From assembly GCF_009389715.1 (NCBI RefSeq), contig NW_024067834.1, positions 310,001-374,000 on the forward strand: a stretch of 64,000 nucleotides of DNA. The letters are read 5' to 3'. The notes below the pieces were generated by a model. That model was not told the origin of the DNA and did not search any database. It saw only the letters and a list, made by a program, of their open reading frames with translations. Made by a program: the position numbers and the translations under genes. Shown here piece by piece: positions 1 to 12,849 of the stretch (position 1 is the first letter of the stretch; each line of letters opens with the position of its first letter). This DNA comes from Phoenix dactylifera. Lineage: Eukaryota > Streptophyta > Magnoliopsida > Arecales > Arecaceae.

Positions 1-1
1 G

Positions 2-256
2 ATGTTTGGAATGGCCATGTACACGGTGGACCCGCTGCTGTCCCAGCCGCCGCAGCCCATGGGATTCTGCCCGCGCGATTCGGCCCCTCCCTCGTCGCCG
101 ACGCCGATGCTGCCCCGGCTCCCGCCGCCGCCACCTGTGCCCCGACGGCCACCGGGTCTCCCTTCCTTGGAGGCCTCCGCCTGCTCCTACGAGTACGATC
201 ACCTGTCTCCCCCATTCTCTCCTTCTCTCCATCACCAACAAATAGTTCTTCATTGA
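2..256 (+). CDS. Unassigned proline-rich open frame at the window edge
   Basis: An 84-residue open frame starts at the very edge of the window, is GC-rich like the real genes here, and is rich in proline with several poly-proline stretches in its middle. Two other frames are also open over the same bases, which GC-rich DNA often allows, so frame choice is uncertain. It could be the last exon of a gene lying to the left, or a proline-rich N-terminal part of the protodermal-factor-like sequence 800 bases downstream, since that family has a proline-rich region before its C-terminal domain. I do not recognise a domain, and sequence to the left is needed. Confidence 0.2.
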   Translation: MFGMAMYTVDPLLSQPPQPMGFCPRDSAPPSSPTPMLPRLPPPPPVPRRPPGLPSLEASACSYEYDHLSPPFSPSLHHQQIVLH

Positions 257-294
257 ATCCTCGCTTAATTTTTTTTGGATATTTATATAGGGCT

Positions 295-585
295 ATCGGA
301 TTGGAACAAATGGTATCAAAACAAATTCTGCCTATAACCTATGTAGACTAAGAAAATAATCTCGTAAGAGTTCATAGAGGCTGACTGTGTACCGGTCATG
401 ATGCTTGTGATTAAATTTGAATAGATTTAAACTCTTAATTCGACAAAAACATCAGAGCTTGAAAAGCAAAAAAAAAATGTAAGGACCGTGTGGACATGTG
501 TTTGGTCTTAGATCGGTTATTCGTCGAAGAGATCTTAAATATTTATATATGATCGAAGAACACGAAAAAAAATATTTAAGTTGTT
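295..585. repeat. Dispersed repeat, copy A
   Basis: This AT-rich stretch matches 24,036-24,265 in the same order: an 'aaatggt' start, the block 'cctat' followed by a variable part, 'gaggctgact', 'agatttaaa', and near the end a 'ggttattcg' block followed by 'agatctta' and a TATA-like run. A run of ten A bases at about 468-477 is private to this copy. There is no coding potential. It looks like a diverged transposon remnant lying between the proline-rich frame and the protodermal-factor-like fragment. Confidence 0.55.
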
Positions 586-1082
586 ATATATTGATTTAGG
601 GGAGAGGGATTAGCCGTTGGGTTCGACCAGGCAGCCGGGAATTACGCCGCTCCATGCCTGACATTACCGACGTTCTGCATGTGCGTCGCCTGGCCCGCTG
701 GTAAAGAAGGGCGTGTCAGGCATTGAGTGGTTCTTGGTAGGGTAGGGAAAGGCAGAAACACATCTCAGTTGTGACCACTTTTTTATTGAATCAATGTCCG
801 AACCGAGCATTTGGGCTTCCATCCTCTTCCAATTATTGGTTAAGAATTTTGCTTTCAGGGGAGTAGCCATGCTGCCGACCATTTTAACCAGTAGTAGCAA
901 CGTTTTATTAGGAGACATTGCATAAGCTGAAAACCCCTCAATGGTCCTAGAATTCGACATTAGTTTGCTTAATTTTTTGCTTTGCGATGAACAGTGTTAA
1001 TATTAAGATTCAATATTAGGATGTTTTTCCTAATCTTACATTGGATCGCTACTAATTTGCGAACACTGATTGCTAGTAAATG

Positions 1083-1437
1083 GATGATGCCACAATTCAA
1101 GTGCTACTGGAAGGTGGTGAGCCCACAGACGAGGGTCGCCATGGCTTTTGGACCTATCGCCGCCGGGAGGTACGGGATGAACATGACCCTGTGGGAAGGA
1201 CTCCAAGGGAGGGGAGACCTCTACAGGACGCTGCTTAGAGAAGGGACTGCAGCTCTTCTCAACTCGTATGATAGCTTGAGCTTCTTCTACCCCACACTTG
1301 GTGTGATAGACCACATGAACCGGGCCTTGCTTGGGTCCTCTAGGCAGGCTCTCACTACGGCATTAAGGTTCAGAAGGGCCAACTCCGGTGCATATGGCCC
1401 TGGAAACGTCACCTGCAATTTTAACCCATGTTCGTAA
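1083..1437 (+). pseudogene. Protodermal factor 1-like C-terminal domain, partial
   Basis: The translated segment has the layout of the cysteine-bounded C-terminal domain of plant protodermal factor 1-like secreted proteins: a CYWK opening (family form C-x-YW), a glycine-rich FG block, the 'NMTLWEGLQ' stretch (family NLTLLQAL), then 'LLREGTAALLNS', the best conserved block, and a final helix with a terminal cysteine. These proteins are extracellular and tied to epidermal cell identity. The upstream signal peptide and proline-rich part are not attached to this frame, and the codons just upstream look like intron. The family's usual 'FPFTT' block is changed to 'YPTLG'. It is therefore either the last exon of a gene whose first exon I cannot place or a decayed copy. 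The family call is moderately sure, its activity is not. Confidence 0.5.
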
Positions 1438-2675
1438 AATGAGTTTTATTCAATTGAATTCTCTACTCATATGCATGAATTTCTCATGATGTTGTTGTGG
1501 CCTTGGATTTGATTTCACCTTACACATATGATATGTAACTGATACTTATGAGTCAAAGTGCTTAATATATTTATTCGAGCGGGTTGGGAAAAGTATTTAA
1601 TTTCTTATAATTTCCTATCATTTTTGCCCCTGCCTACTTTTTCTTTTCTTTTTTATGTGTGTATTCATTAATTACACTAGTTATATTGCAGGTGCAAGAG
1701 AACAAGCTTGCTGTATATTCAGGAAAAGGATATTTATCGTAGTCAATAAAATTATAAGGCCCAATCCAAATATCCAGTTCATAGCAGTGCGAAATTAGAC
1801 ATAAGTTTGCCCGCTAGACCTCTAGCTAAGAAGGACATAAATGGTCCACATAAGTTCCAAGTTAAAGTTACCCAAGTAAGCTTGCCAAAATTATTGCTCT
1901 AACTTGAAATTGACCAACTCATATTTGATACAATCATCTCAAGCTTGTATTCGTCCAACCTCGGTCTAAGCAAAGCATGCTTAAAATGGCCATCATTGAT
2001 CACAGCTGATTGGCAGACATGCCAAGTAAATAAAATAAATCAATTTGATTTCTCAAAATATATAAATCCTTCTCCAACTTGATAAAAGCTCAGGTCAGAC
2101 AAGCTTACCACGACCTAGTCTATAAAGTTTTAATTTTTAAGTTGACCCATAGACCACCGCCGTGTCCGTATAACTTCTGAATCAAAATTATTATTCATTG
2201 TTATAATGTCATGACAAACTATATCAATCAACAAATATATTTTAGGAGCTTTTCTTAATCATACTGTATACATCATGCTTGTTGCTATTATGGTTGAAAT
2301 AATATATAATGTTTGACTAAACCAGACTATAACAGCATTATATTTTTGAGCTGTGAGACAACATAAAGGTTTAATGCGTACATTATTTCCATCTACTCAC
2401 ATAAAAATAATATTTAAATTCTTGAATAACTATAGTGTGAAATAAGGCCTTCCATAACATTATATGTTGTCACTAAAACTTGGGGACTGTGTATGATCAC
2501 CAAGTCCATATATCATATGTCGATGAAGAAACGCATGTTATGTGATCCTCAAAATATCCAAACATATGCAGGCACACAAAATTACAAAGATACATACACA
2601 AATGCCATGCATGCAGAGCATCTACACATTAGAATATTATTTTCAGAATTCTTACTGTCTATTTAAAGGAACGAA
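1438..2675. other. Non-coding AT-rich spacer
   Basis: No open frame with family resemblance and no convincing RNA gene. A few short poly-T and AT-rich runs only. Confidence 0.6.
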
Positions 2676-3190
2676 GTACCCTTATCGCCACCAAGGTGGT
2701 AGCCTAGTAGTACTGGGCAGCAATTCTAATAACAAGGTCCCAAGTTCGAATCACTGCGGCGACGATTAAATTGTGGACCGGAGCTCACTATTTTGGCCAC
2801 TGCTTGAACTTGTGGTGTAGGATCGCTCTTGAAGCGCTAGTAGCCGGGATGGTGCCGGGTGTGACGTACTCACACGTGGGACTCGAGCCAGAGCTCAGAG
2901 AAGTAGCTGAGCCGGGCCCACGGATGGGGAGGGTATGAGTAAAACCGGTCAGGATGCCCAACACACGGCCATTTCTGCCTGCATCGAACATTCGGAAGTA
3001 GCTGAGCCGGGCCCACGGATGGGGAGGGTATGAGTAAAACCGGTCAGGATGCCCAACACACGGCCATTTCTGCCTGCATCGAACATTCTCCTGGCGGGGC
3101 GGGGGCTGCTACGCGGGGGTGGGCTTGTCCCTTCCTCCCCCTACCCCTTTTTTTCCAGCAAAAAAAAAAAAAAAAAAAAGTACCCTTATC
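2676..3190 (+). mobile_element. tRNA-headed SINE, copy 1, with target-site duplication
   Basis: The element runs from 2687 to 3179 between two copies of 'gtacccttatc' (2676-2686 and 3180-3190), the target-site duplication. The head carries a tRNA-like pol III promoter: an A-box-like 'tggtagcctagtag' at about 2696 and a B-box-like 'aagttcgaatc' at about 2742. The body contains 'gtgacgtactcacacg' and 'gctacgcgggggtgggctt', and it ends in a poly(A) tail of about 20. The same body occurs at 38,462-38,871 and 59,724-60,010. This copy carries an internal tandem duplication of about 95 bases (about 2900-2994 and 2996-3088). It lies about 250 bases upstream of the lectin-like gene, inside its presumed promoter. 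Confidence 0.85.
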
Positions 3191-3426
3191 TTGTAAATTA
3201 ATAATAAAAATATAATACGGTGAGCCCCGGTGGAAACTTTTTTTTATTCGTTTTAGTACGACTACGAACCTTGAATAGGCATGGCATCGACCTCCTAATC
3301 CCCTTACTATTGGAACAGGTATAATCAGATCTCTCCAACTCCACTGCAAAAGTTCCACCTACCGTAATCTGATCTCCTTTAAATCCCATGCTCCTCTCGC
3401 ATGTGTTGAATTCCAAGCAAGAAGAA

Positions 3427-4242
3427 ATGGAGTTCCTCGCCTCCCTCATCCTCTCCCTCTCCTTCTCATCTCTCCTCCTCTCACCACCAGCACAAGCCAC
3501 CGCTCCATCTGGCACAATCAAGAGGACCACGAAGCAGCAAATCCTTGCGAGCATCCCTCCAGGCACACAAGAAAACCCAGTTCCCTTCATCACCTCCCCC
3601 TCCGGCAAGTACGCCGCGTACCTCCTCCGCCGGGAGACCGCCCCCGGTGCTGGAGGCTTCGGCAGCGACTTCTGCTACATCCAGGTTCAGGACACGAGCA
3701 CCGAGCAGAGCATGTGGGAGTCGGAGTGCGCCCCCGTGAGCACTGCCAACACCTGCGCCCTCGTGTTCGACGACAACGGGCTGGAGGTCTTCGACGGGAG
3801 CAACTCGGCCTGGGCCACGGACGACGCAGAGTCTGCCGATGAGAATTTCTTGGAGACTCTGGAGCTGGTGGACGAGGGAGACATGTGGCTCCGAGACAAG
3901 AAAGGAGAGCTGGCATGGAAGGCAAGCGAGGAGCCGCGTGCCAACCAGGGGTGCGGGCTGCCCGGGTCGCCCGGGCTGGCCCCGGCGAGGCCTCCATTCG
4001 CCGCTCCAATTGGCGGCGATGACAACCTTCCTTTCGGGCAGCAGCAGCTGCCGCAGCCGAGCACTCTTTCCACTCAGCAGGCGAAGCCCATGGCTGGGGT
4101 GAGCCAGACCTTCGGGTTCGACAGCAATCCACTGGCGGACAGCACCCCTTATGATAGCGGGTGCTCCAGAGGTGTCCAATACTGGCTTGGAACGGGAGGG
4201 GGTGTACTCCTTGCTCATCTGGTCTCCGGTCTTGTCTTCTGA
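3427..4242 (+). CDS. Secreted bulb-type lectin-like protein, probably GPI-anchored
   Basis: Intronless frame of 271 residues. An ATG at 3388 is also in frame, but starting at 3427 puts a clean signal peptide (residues 1-26, hydrophobic core LASLILSLSFSSLLL) at the N-terminus, so 3427 is chosen. Residues about 45-160 look like a bulb-type mannose-binding lectin fold: 'SPSGKYAAYLLRRE', a cysteine before 'YIQVQD', 'WESEC', 'LVFDDNGLEVFDG', 'W', then 'LELVDEGDMWLRDKKGELAW'. The canonical QxDxNxVxY sugar site is not visible, so sugar binding is unproven. A proline/glutamine-rich linker follows, and the protein ends in a hydrophobic tail after a small-residue 'DSGCSRG' site, as in GPI-anchored wall proteins. 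No close neighbour suggests a pathway. The ORF is intact, the family name tentative, and the SINE at 2676-3190 lies just upstream. Confidence 0.7.
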   Translation: MEFLASLILSLSFSSLLLSPPAQATAPSGTIKRTTKQQILASIPPGTQENPVPFITSPSGKYAAYLLRRETAPGAGGFGSDFCYIQVQDTSTEQSMWESECAPVSTANTCALVFDDNGLEVFDGSNSAWATDDAESADENFLETLELVDEGDMWLRDKKGELAWKASEEPRANQGCGLPGSPGLAPARPPFAAPIGGDDNLPFGQQQLPQPSTLSTQQAKPMAGVSQTFGFDSNPLADSTPYDSGCSRGVQYWLGTGGGVLLAHLVSGLVF

Positions 4243-5959
4243 AAGGGTACGTGTGTTCTTGTGATGGTAGGTGCCTCCAAAAGTTGTGTGGCGAGCAAAT
4301 GGCTTCCTTCATATAGTGCCTTATTTGTTGTTTCGCTGTATTCCTTGAGCAAATGATTTAAGCTGTCCATCGAGTAATGCCAATATTATTCTGAACTGTT
4401 GCCTCCTCTTATCTGAGCACAAATTTCTTGCAACCTAACATACATCCAAGCTCAGGCCCAAGCCTCTCTTAACCCTATCCTTACATGGATATTGTTGAAA
4501 ATATTACAGAAAAAAACAGCCATAAGTTTATAAAATTTCTAACCGACTCGACTCAGGTCCTTAAGATAAATCTTTCCGCCATCGCGTCTTGGTCCTAGAG
4601 CGGCTTGTTATGATCCCGGAGATGTATTATACTTGAAACATTTTGCAACAAATGTTTCCTTGACCTATCTGTTATATTTAATTTGTGCTAATTATGGCTG
4701 TGATTGGATGGAACTTTGGTGCTCTTCCAAGTTGAAGAATTAATTAGTGAAGTTAATTAGCAAAGGTATATGCTGTGATTTTAGAGTTGTATTTGGAATC
4801 TAGGTTTATCCTGTCTTAAGACGGTATGTATGAACAGTGATCATAGAATGCGATGAAACAGGGCTCCAATGTTGGTGAAATAATTGAATGTTCAGAAAGT
4901 TTTTACCAAAATATACTTTCAAAGATATATTGAAGTAGTGTTTATCTTGATTGCAACTTATTCTTTTGTTTTTTTATGAAGTATATTAATTCGAAAATTA
5001 AACTCTATGGAAGAAACATGGAGGCTATATGTGTGCCAGATTTGGACATTGAAAGATGAAAAGAATCAGATGGTGTACTTAGTATTAGAGTTACGGTTCA
5101 TGCACATTTCAAGTTTAGGTATACAAGTGTAAGCGAGCGCAATCAAAATTTCATTCAAATTGTAACAAAAGAAATTTGAGTCTCTCAATGAAATAAGGGA
5201 TTTGCAGTCTGCACCTTTATCTGCCAAAATTTCTCGTCATGGTAAATATTGATGAAAGCAGATTGGAAAAAAAAAAAAAACAGCTCTCTGTCACTCTATT
5301 TGGGTAAAAAATTGCACCGTTTCTTGTTCATTTGATCGTGGAATGATGCAGAGAGTTTTGGGTCTACAAGCTGAGGAAGGTTCACCTGCCGCAGAAATCT
5401 GTTGTTCGTAAGCTGGCCTACAGGGAAGGTGCCTTCTCAGTCTATAACTCTATATGCTTGTCTTCGTTCTCAGACTTCTGATAAAATTTAAGTTGTGTGT
5501 CAGTTCAAGAATGAGTGCCATGATTGCAAGCTTAGACTGATGTTTTAAATTCTCAGCTAGCTTCACCTTCTTCCTTGCCTCGCCTTGGTTTGGTAAGGCT
5601 AATCTGTCCATCATTTACCTGGCCATTCTTCACTGACATTGTCTTGTTGTGGTCTTGTTCAGTTCTTGATGTTACTGATCTGTTGGTATTCTGACAACAG
5701 CATGGAATATCTCTAGAGGAGCCCTTCCTCCTAATTTTCTTGGGAGAGGAGAAGAGTAAATATTATTCAACTCGTATTGGCTTGTTGAGATGCAAATTAA
5801 AATATTTAGAATATGCTTTAGCTGACAACTCCCCACCCCTCCCCAAGTTGCTTCTCACGGCTCAAGTCATCAGGCCCGCACCCCACTTTTGAGTCCCATC
5901 CACCCACCACAACCATTTCCCATGTTCATTTTACAGGCCAACAGGCCCAACCGCACCAT
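4243..5959. other. Spacer, no recognised gene
   Basis: Includes the probable 3' UTR of the lectin-like gene. A short open patch at about 5354-5450, following a 'gatgcag' acceptor-like site, reads as a basic peptide containing 'KLRKVHLPQKSVVRKLAY'. It may be an isolated exon remnant but I cannot assign it. The rest is AT-rich spacer. Confidence 0.4.
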
Positions 5960-6169
5960 TCCCCTATTTAATCTTTAGGTCCACACCGCACTCCACCCAC
6001 AAAGCCCCCCCCTCCCTCCTTCTAAACCACAGGCCTATCAGGCCCAGAACACACTCCACCCCACCCCTACTCCGCAGGCCCACCAAATAGAATTGATCAG
6101 GCCTACAAGTTGCTGAAATCAAGCCCGCTAAGCTGTTGTGAATAGGTCCTATCTGCGCCACGCGACCGC

Positions 6170-6790
6170 ATCTCTGATCGTCGTCTCGAGCCCAAGTTTT
6201 ACTAGTTATGGAGGTATCTAGCGCTTCTTGGTTTGTTGGCGAGAACGACTAGCGTCCGGTTCCACTTGGTTCACACGCGATGAGCTTCAGTCGATTGACC
6301 CAGACTTATTGGAGTACTACCAGAGCTACATCGAGCCACATTCGTCAAGGTCGACTTCTTCCCACCCGGGGAGAGTTGGTGCGGACACCAGTGCTAGTTC
6401 AGCCAGTTCAATTGACTTGATTTTATTTTGGATTGATTTCATGTTATTTGGGTTTATTAGGGGAGTTTGTTATTTGACAACCCCTAGGGCTTATTTTGGT
6501 ATTTTGTTATTTTGAAGATCTTTTGTGAGACTAGTTTCTTTTGGAGGGTTGTTTGCATTTTCTAGGTCTATAAATATGTTGGATCGTACATTGTTTAGGA
6601 TTATGCTATGATGAATAAAAAAATGATTATTCTCTTCTTTTAGTCTTGGTGTGAAGCTTTGAGCTAGGACTAGGTACGAAGCCTAGTTCTCTCCCTCTCT
6701 TCTTCCTCTTCCCTTCTTTCTCTCCTCTCCTTCTTCTCTCTTTCTCCCTCTTTTTCCCTGCTGTCCTGCATCACTAATGCGGCATTTAAT
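6170..6790 (+). mobile_element. LTR-like retrotransposon remnant
   Basis: A degraded open patch (6228-6515) reads into a region laid out like an LTR: a TATA-like 'tctataaatatg' near 6570, then 'gatgaataaaaaaatg' near 6612 resembling a polyadenylation region, then a CT-rich stretch. This is the usual order of U3 end, R and U5 in plant LTR elements. I see no matching second LTR or PBS, so borders and lineage are unknown. It lies immediately upstream of the solo LTR at 6861. Confidence 0.35.
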
Positions 6791-8869
6791 CTAACCTAAT
6801 CCAAGTGCTTATGAAGCCAAACAATAGCACTGTTAGATTTAATCCAAGTTTTGCAGGGGCTGTGAAAACCAGCCCATAAGACAGTGAGCTAATGGGCCAA
6901 GCCCAACATGGCCGGCCCATCTGGAGACCCAGAGGTGGTGATCGCCAGCTGAGGCGGTTACAACCGCCTGACAGCCATGATCACCACCATTCTTCTCCCC
7001 CACTCCCCCACACTAGGGCTATAAGAACCTAGGAGTCGGACCGAGAGCTGTGGTGCCGAAGGGGGAAGGATTCTCAGCTCGCCACCTTGTTGTGCCGCCG
7101 GAGCAGACAGAGGAGCTCGCCGGAATCCTCCACGGCTCATCGGAGCTTGGTAATCCCTTAATTCCCTTTCTTTTCATTAACGGTTTACCAACTATTAGCT
7201 TAGATATATTCTAGTTAGGGGATGATTAACAGAGGAAGAAGGGAAGGGAGAAGATGAAGAGAAGGAAGGAGAAGGATCTAACCAATGATCGGCTGTTATC
7301 CGACATTGGCCGGAGATCCTCCTCCTTCACCCGACGGTGGCTTTTCCTTCCCATTAAAACCCTAGATCTAAAGATGTAAAGAAATCAACCTACCTTTGAT
7401 GCACGGAAGGGCCCTCGGCTTGGACAGATCTGGTTTCCAGGGGTGGAACCGGTGTGATCTTCGCCGGAGGGGATCGGAGAAGACGGCCAAAGGGAGATTT
7501 CCCTGTTGACCGTGGGTGCCGCCGGCTCAGTGCACTGCGGACGCCATCCGGCCGACCACAGACATCGGCCGTGCACCACGCGAGCACCCCTGGCTTCGGC
7601 TGGGCCTCGTTGCTCCTCGATGGGTGCCGCACCCCATCTCTTCCACTGGAGGTGGAGGAGAGCGGCCATTTGGGCCGCGGCCACTGCAGGAGGGGCCACG
7701 GCCGCCGTAGCTGCCGCCGGTTGGCCGTAGCGTCACCGGCCTCGGGCCGGCCTCCTCCCGAGCGCCTCTCGAGCTCGCCTCCCAATTTCATGGGAGAAGA
7801 GGAGAAGAGGAAGAGGAGCTCGGGGAGGGAAGAAGAAAGAGGAGGAAAGGAAGGTTCGGGAAGAGAAGAAAAAGAAAGAAAAAAAAAGAAAAAGAAAAGA
7901 AAAAGAAAAGAAAAGAAAAGAAAAGAAAAGAAGGAAAGAAGGAAAAGAAAAGAAGAAAGAAAAAATAAATAAAAAATGGCTGTGGGCCGAAATGGGCCTG
8001 ATTCCGAAGTGGGCTTTAAATAAACTTGGCTTTAGAAATCTGAAGCCGGGCTGGGCCCTAATTCAAGCCTAGTGTTCTTAAAACCAAAACTAACTGGGCT
8101 TGAAGAGCTCAAATTTTAATATAGAGACTAAATTGAATATAGTTTGAGACTAGGCTCCCTTTTAAATTAATTAGAATTGATAAGGATTAATTATAAATTA
8201 ACTAATTGTGTTTCTGGGCCTGAATACAAATGGGCCCAGTAATTGAATCAGGCCACGGGCCTGATCCAGAAACCAATTAAACTTTGGGCCTGAATGCAAA
8301 TGGGCCCAGACCTGAACCAGAAGCTGGATCAGACCTGAATCAGAGGTTGAATCAGATCTGAACCAGAAGCTGAATCAGAGTTGAACCAGAAATTGAATTG
8401 GGCCATGGGCCTGAACCAGAAATTGAACTAAGTTATTAAGAAAGATAGTAATTAAATGAAGTCGAATGTGTATCACGTTTTATAAGATGAAAAAGTATTA
8501 TTTATGCAATTGGAATTATGTATAAGAATTGTGGAAAAAGTACCTAATATAATCTTATATTTTATCAAATACTTGTGATTACTTGATTATGAAATTGTAT
8601 ATGATTATTTATGTCTTCACAAAATTAGGATCAAGCATGTGTTAGCAAATGATTACATGATTTTGGATACATAGCATCCATCATTATTATTATTATTATA
8701 TTATGTACACATGATTATGATGTTATAGAAAGATGCATAGAAAAAATAAAGTTTTTAGCATGATCATGAATTTTATTCAGCATGATGCCATTATTCACTT
8801 TCCAATGTATCGATGAGAAAAGATTTATGAAAAGCATGATATGTTTTAAAGAACTCTCAGATTGCTATG

Positions 8870-8995
8870 TACGACCCCCGCCAGTGGGTAACAGTAACTA
8901 GGCATACGACCCCAGCCAGTGGGTAAAAATAACTCGGCTTTACGACCCCCGCCAGTGGGTAATAGTAACTGGAAGATAGACCCTGCAGTGGTAAA
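8870..8995. repeat. Minisatellite inside the solo LTR, about 36-bp unit
   Basis: Three adjacent units begin 'tacgacccc' and contain 'gccagtgggtaa', followed by a degraded fourth (starting 'tagaccctgcagtgg'). Units differ by a few bases. Confidence 0.8.
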
Positions 8996-9173
8996 GGCCT
9001 TGCCGTGGGAATAAGAGCGGCCATAGCTACACTACCATCTGAGAGTATGAATTTCAAAGTATAGAATAATGGCAAAAGTTTTATGATGCATAATCATATT
9101 TATGAAGTTGCATGAATGGACATGCATAGTTTTATGACTAGTTGGATTATTTGAAATGTTTACTTTATTACGA

Positions 9174-9290
9174 GCACAGATTTTAAAGCATGAATAATAA
9201 CAGCACAGATTTTAAAGCATGATTAATGATGAGTACGGATTTCAAAGCAAGAATAATGATAAGTACGGATTTCAAAGCAGTGAATAAAGA
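9174..9290. repeat. Minisatellite inside the solo LTR, about 30-bp unit
   Basis: Four consecutive units begin 'gcacagatttt' or 'gtacggattt', followed by 'aaagca' and a variable AT-rich end. The units pair into two subtypes. Confidence 0.75.
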
Positions 9291-9865
9291 CAAAAGGTTT
9301 ACATCTGGTTTGATTATAAGAAATGCTTACTTTGTTACAACCGTTAGTTTCTTAAAATAATGCACTAATATGAAAAATATTATGCTTGATCTGATAAGAT
9401 TATGCATTGTTACTTACTGAGCTTTATAGCTCATATCCATTTATTTATGTTCTTACAGATGAATAGGAGATGCTAGGAACAAGGAGCGTGACATGCTTCA
9501 GGGTTATGGGGAAAAGAAAATGAAACATTAAATGTTGCTATTTTTAGATGCTTTGTAATCAATCTTTTATTGATGAAATATTTGATAACATTTAAGAATA
9601 TAATTGTTCATAATTGATTTGAAGTTTTGAAGTGGCTGCGTGTTATTGCGGGTAAAGATTTGCAATAGCACGGCCGTGTCATGATCCGAATTCGGGGCGT
9701 GACAGGGGCCATGGACTATTTCATCAAATCAAGAAAATTGTACATTTTAAGTAATCTTCCTTCTCTAAGAAACTAAATGGTAAATGTATAAATGTATGGT
9801 TAATTATATTTTCTTTTTCTTTTTATCCTGGTTAATTATTATTCATGTCACCCATTTGAATGCAG

Positions 9866-11409
<1,544 letters not shown>

Positions 11410-12849
11410 AAAAGGCCATTAATTGTTTGGGCTGTGTTTGATTCATGAATGAGAAAAGTGGAAATAGACGCTATGCTTATCGGCAAGGTTGTTCCACAAA
11501 TTATGTTTATTTATGTATGGCATAATTGAAGTGCTGTCTGGTTGATATTTTTACAGTAAGATTGCTATTTGAAGTAATTAAGATGGATAAATGATGTGTT
11601 TACCGTTATTATCTATGGCTCTACTTGGTATATTTTTTTTATGTATTTTATTTAAATAAAAATCCAAGCAACCAATTACTATGCTAATAATATACATATG
11701 GATGTATGAAAAATTATTATTGCTCGTAGTTCAACAGGAAATCATATTATTCCTAAATATATCTAGTAACTTGTTCTTCAAAAATAAAATGGATTATGAT
11801 ATATTTGCCTTTGTCACTTGTCCTTTTTTTTATTGAAGAAAATATTCGGAGGCTTCAATCATATTCACCTTTGTCGTAAGGATAGGCATTCGTTGCTTAT
11901 AGTCTAAGTAGAAATAACAAAATTATCTTTTACATTCTCAGGTAATCAACAATAGTCCAATTAGCGGTAAAAAGCATAGGGTAATTGAGAGTCGAGCGGC
12001 ACCCACCCATGTCAAAGGAGAGCGAGGTAAACCAATGGCGTGAATAGCTTATGACAAGGTTCTCCGGAAATAGTTATATCTGCGATCGACGTTTGAGCAG
12101 TGTACCGTTCCCAGTTTATACCAGGCTTTTTAATATTTTTTAGCAGGCACGAGCCTTCTTTCATATCTTATTTATGCTTTATGTGCCAACCAAATGCAGC
12201 CTTAATAATGTTATGATTGAGAGAAAACATTATTTTGCAGAGATCCTCCTCGCTTAAAATTTTGTCTGAATTGAGGTAACAACCCCTTGAGAGTAACACC
12301 TCTGGGCTGTTATTCTGGGCGGGCATGCTAATGTTTTTTAATTTGCATTTCCATGCTGAACAATGACGAAACCAAATTGAAGCCACTTGGACAAATGCTT
12401 CCGTGGACATGCATGAAGGTAGCTCTTTGTTTAGTAGATTTTTTTTTTTTTTTGAAGAAAATCTATTTCCTGACATGTTTCCTGCTGCTCACCCCAACGC
12501 CTATTCTACTCTCTTATATGGCCAGAGCTATAGTTTTAAGCATATTAACAAGTTGTTCGAGAGAGATCCATAATGAATTCCCTTCAGGTCATGCTATGGA
12601 GCATCCAAAATTAATACTTTTTTTTATTAATGGAAGAGTTTAGGAAGTCCTAACTTAAGACAGTAAAGATTGATTAATATATAGAAGTTGCGACTAAGGG
12701 TGGCAATTTATGATCCGACCCATCAATTTGACCGGCAAATGACTCGTTTTAAGCAGATTTGGGTTTAACATAAATGTCTTTGAGTTGTAAATGAATCAAG
12801 TCGTTTAAACATATTTATTAAATGAGTTAGGTTTAGATTTAAACATTTG
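11410..12849. other. Spacer, no recognised gene
   Basis: AT-rich sequence following the amidase pseudogene. Short open frames on both strands show no family resemblance. Confidence 0.5.

Larger units (their letters stand above)
6856..9709 (+). mobile_element. Solo LTR (2,844 bp) with 5-bp target-site duplication
   Basis: The LTR spans 6861-9704, starting 'tgtgaaaacc' and ending 'ggggcgtgaca', flanked by identical 'ggggc' at 6856-6860 and 9705-9709. A TATA-like 'gctataagaacc' lies about 160 bases inside the left end. The right end carries 'ttactgagctttatagctca', a block I associate with long LTRs of chromovirus (Tekay-like) elements. No gag, pol, PBS or second LTR is present, so this is the product of recombination between two LTRs. 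Open frames inside it (for example 7454-7972, ending in a purine-rich run) are not credible genes. It lies just left of the amidase pseudogene and may have separated it from its 5' exons. Confidence 0.8.

Noticed and set aside
2735-2765. Possible tRNA gene (B-box-like caagttcgaatcac)
   Set aside because: It is the tRNA-derived head of SINE copy 1; no cloverleaf or acceptor stem can be closed.
7454-7972. 172-residue ORF ending in a Lys/Arg/Glu-rich tail
   Set aside because: Lies inside the solo LTR; the tail is a simple purine-rich run, and three other frames are open over the same GC-rich bases.
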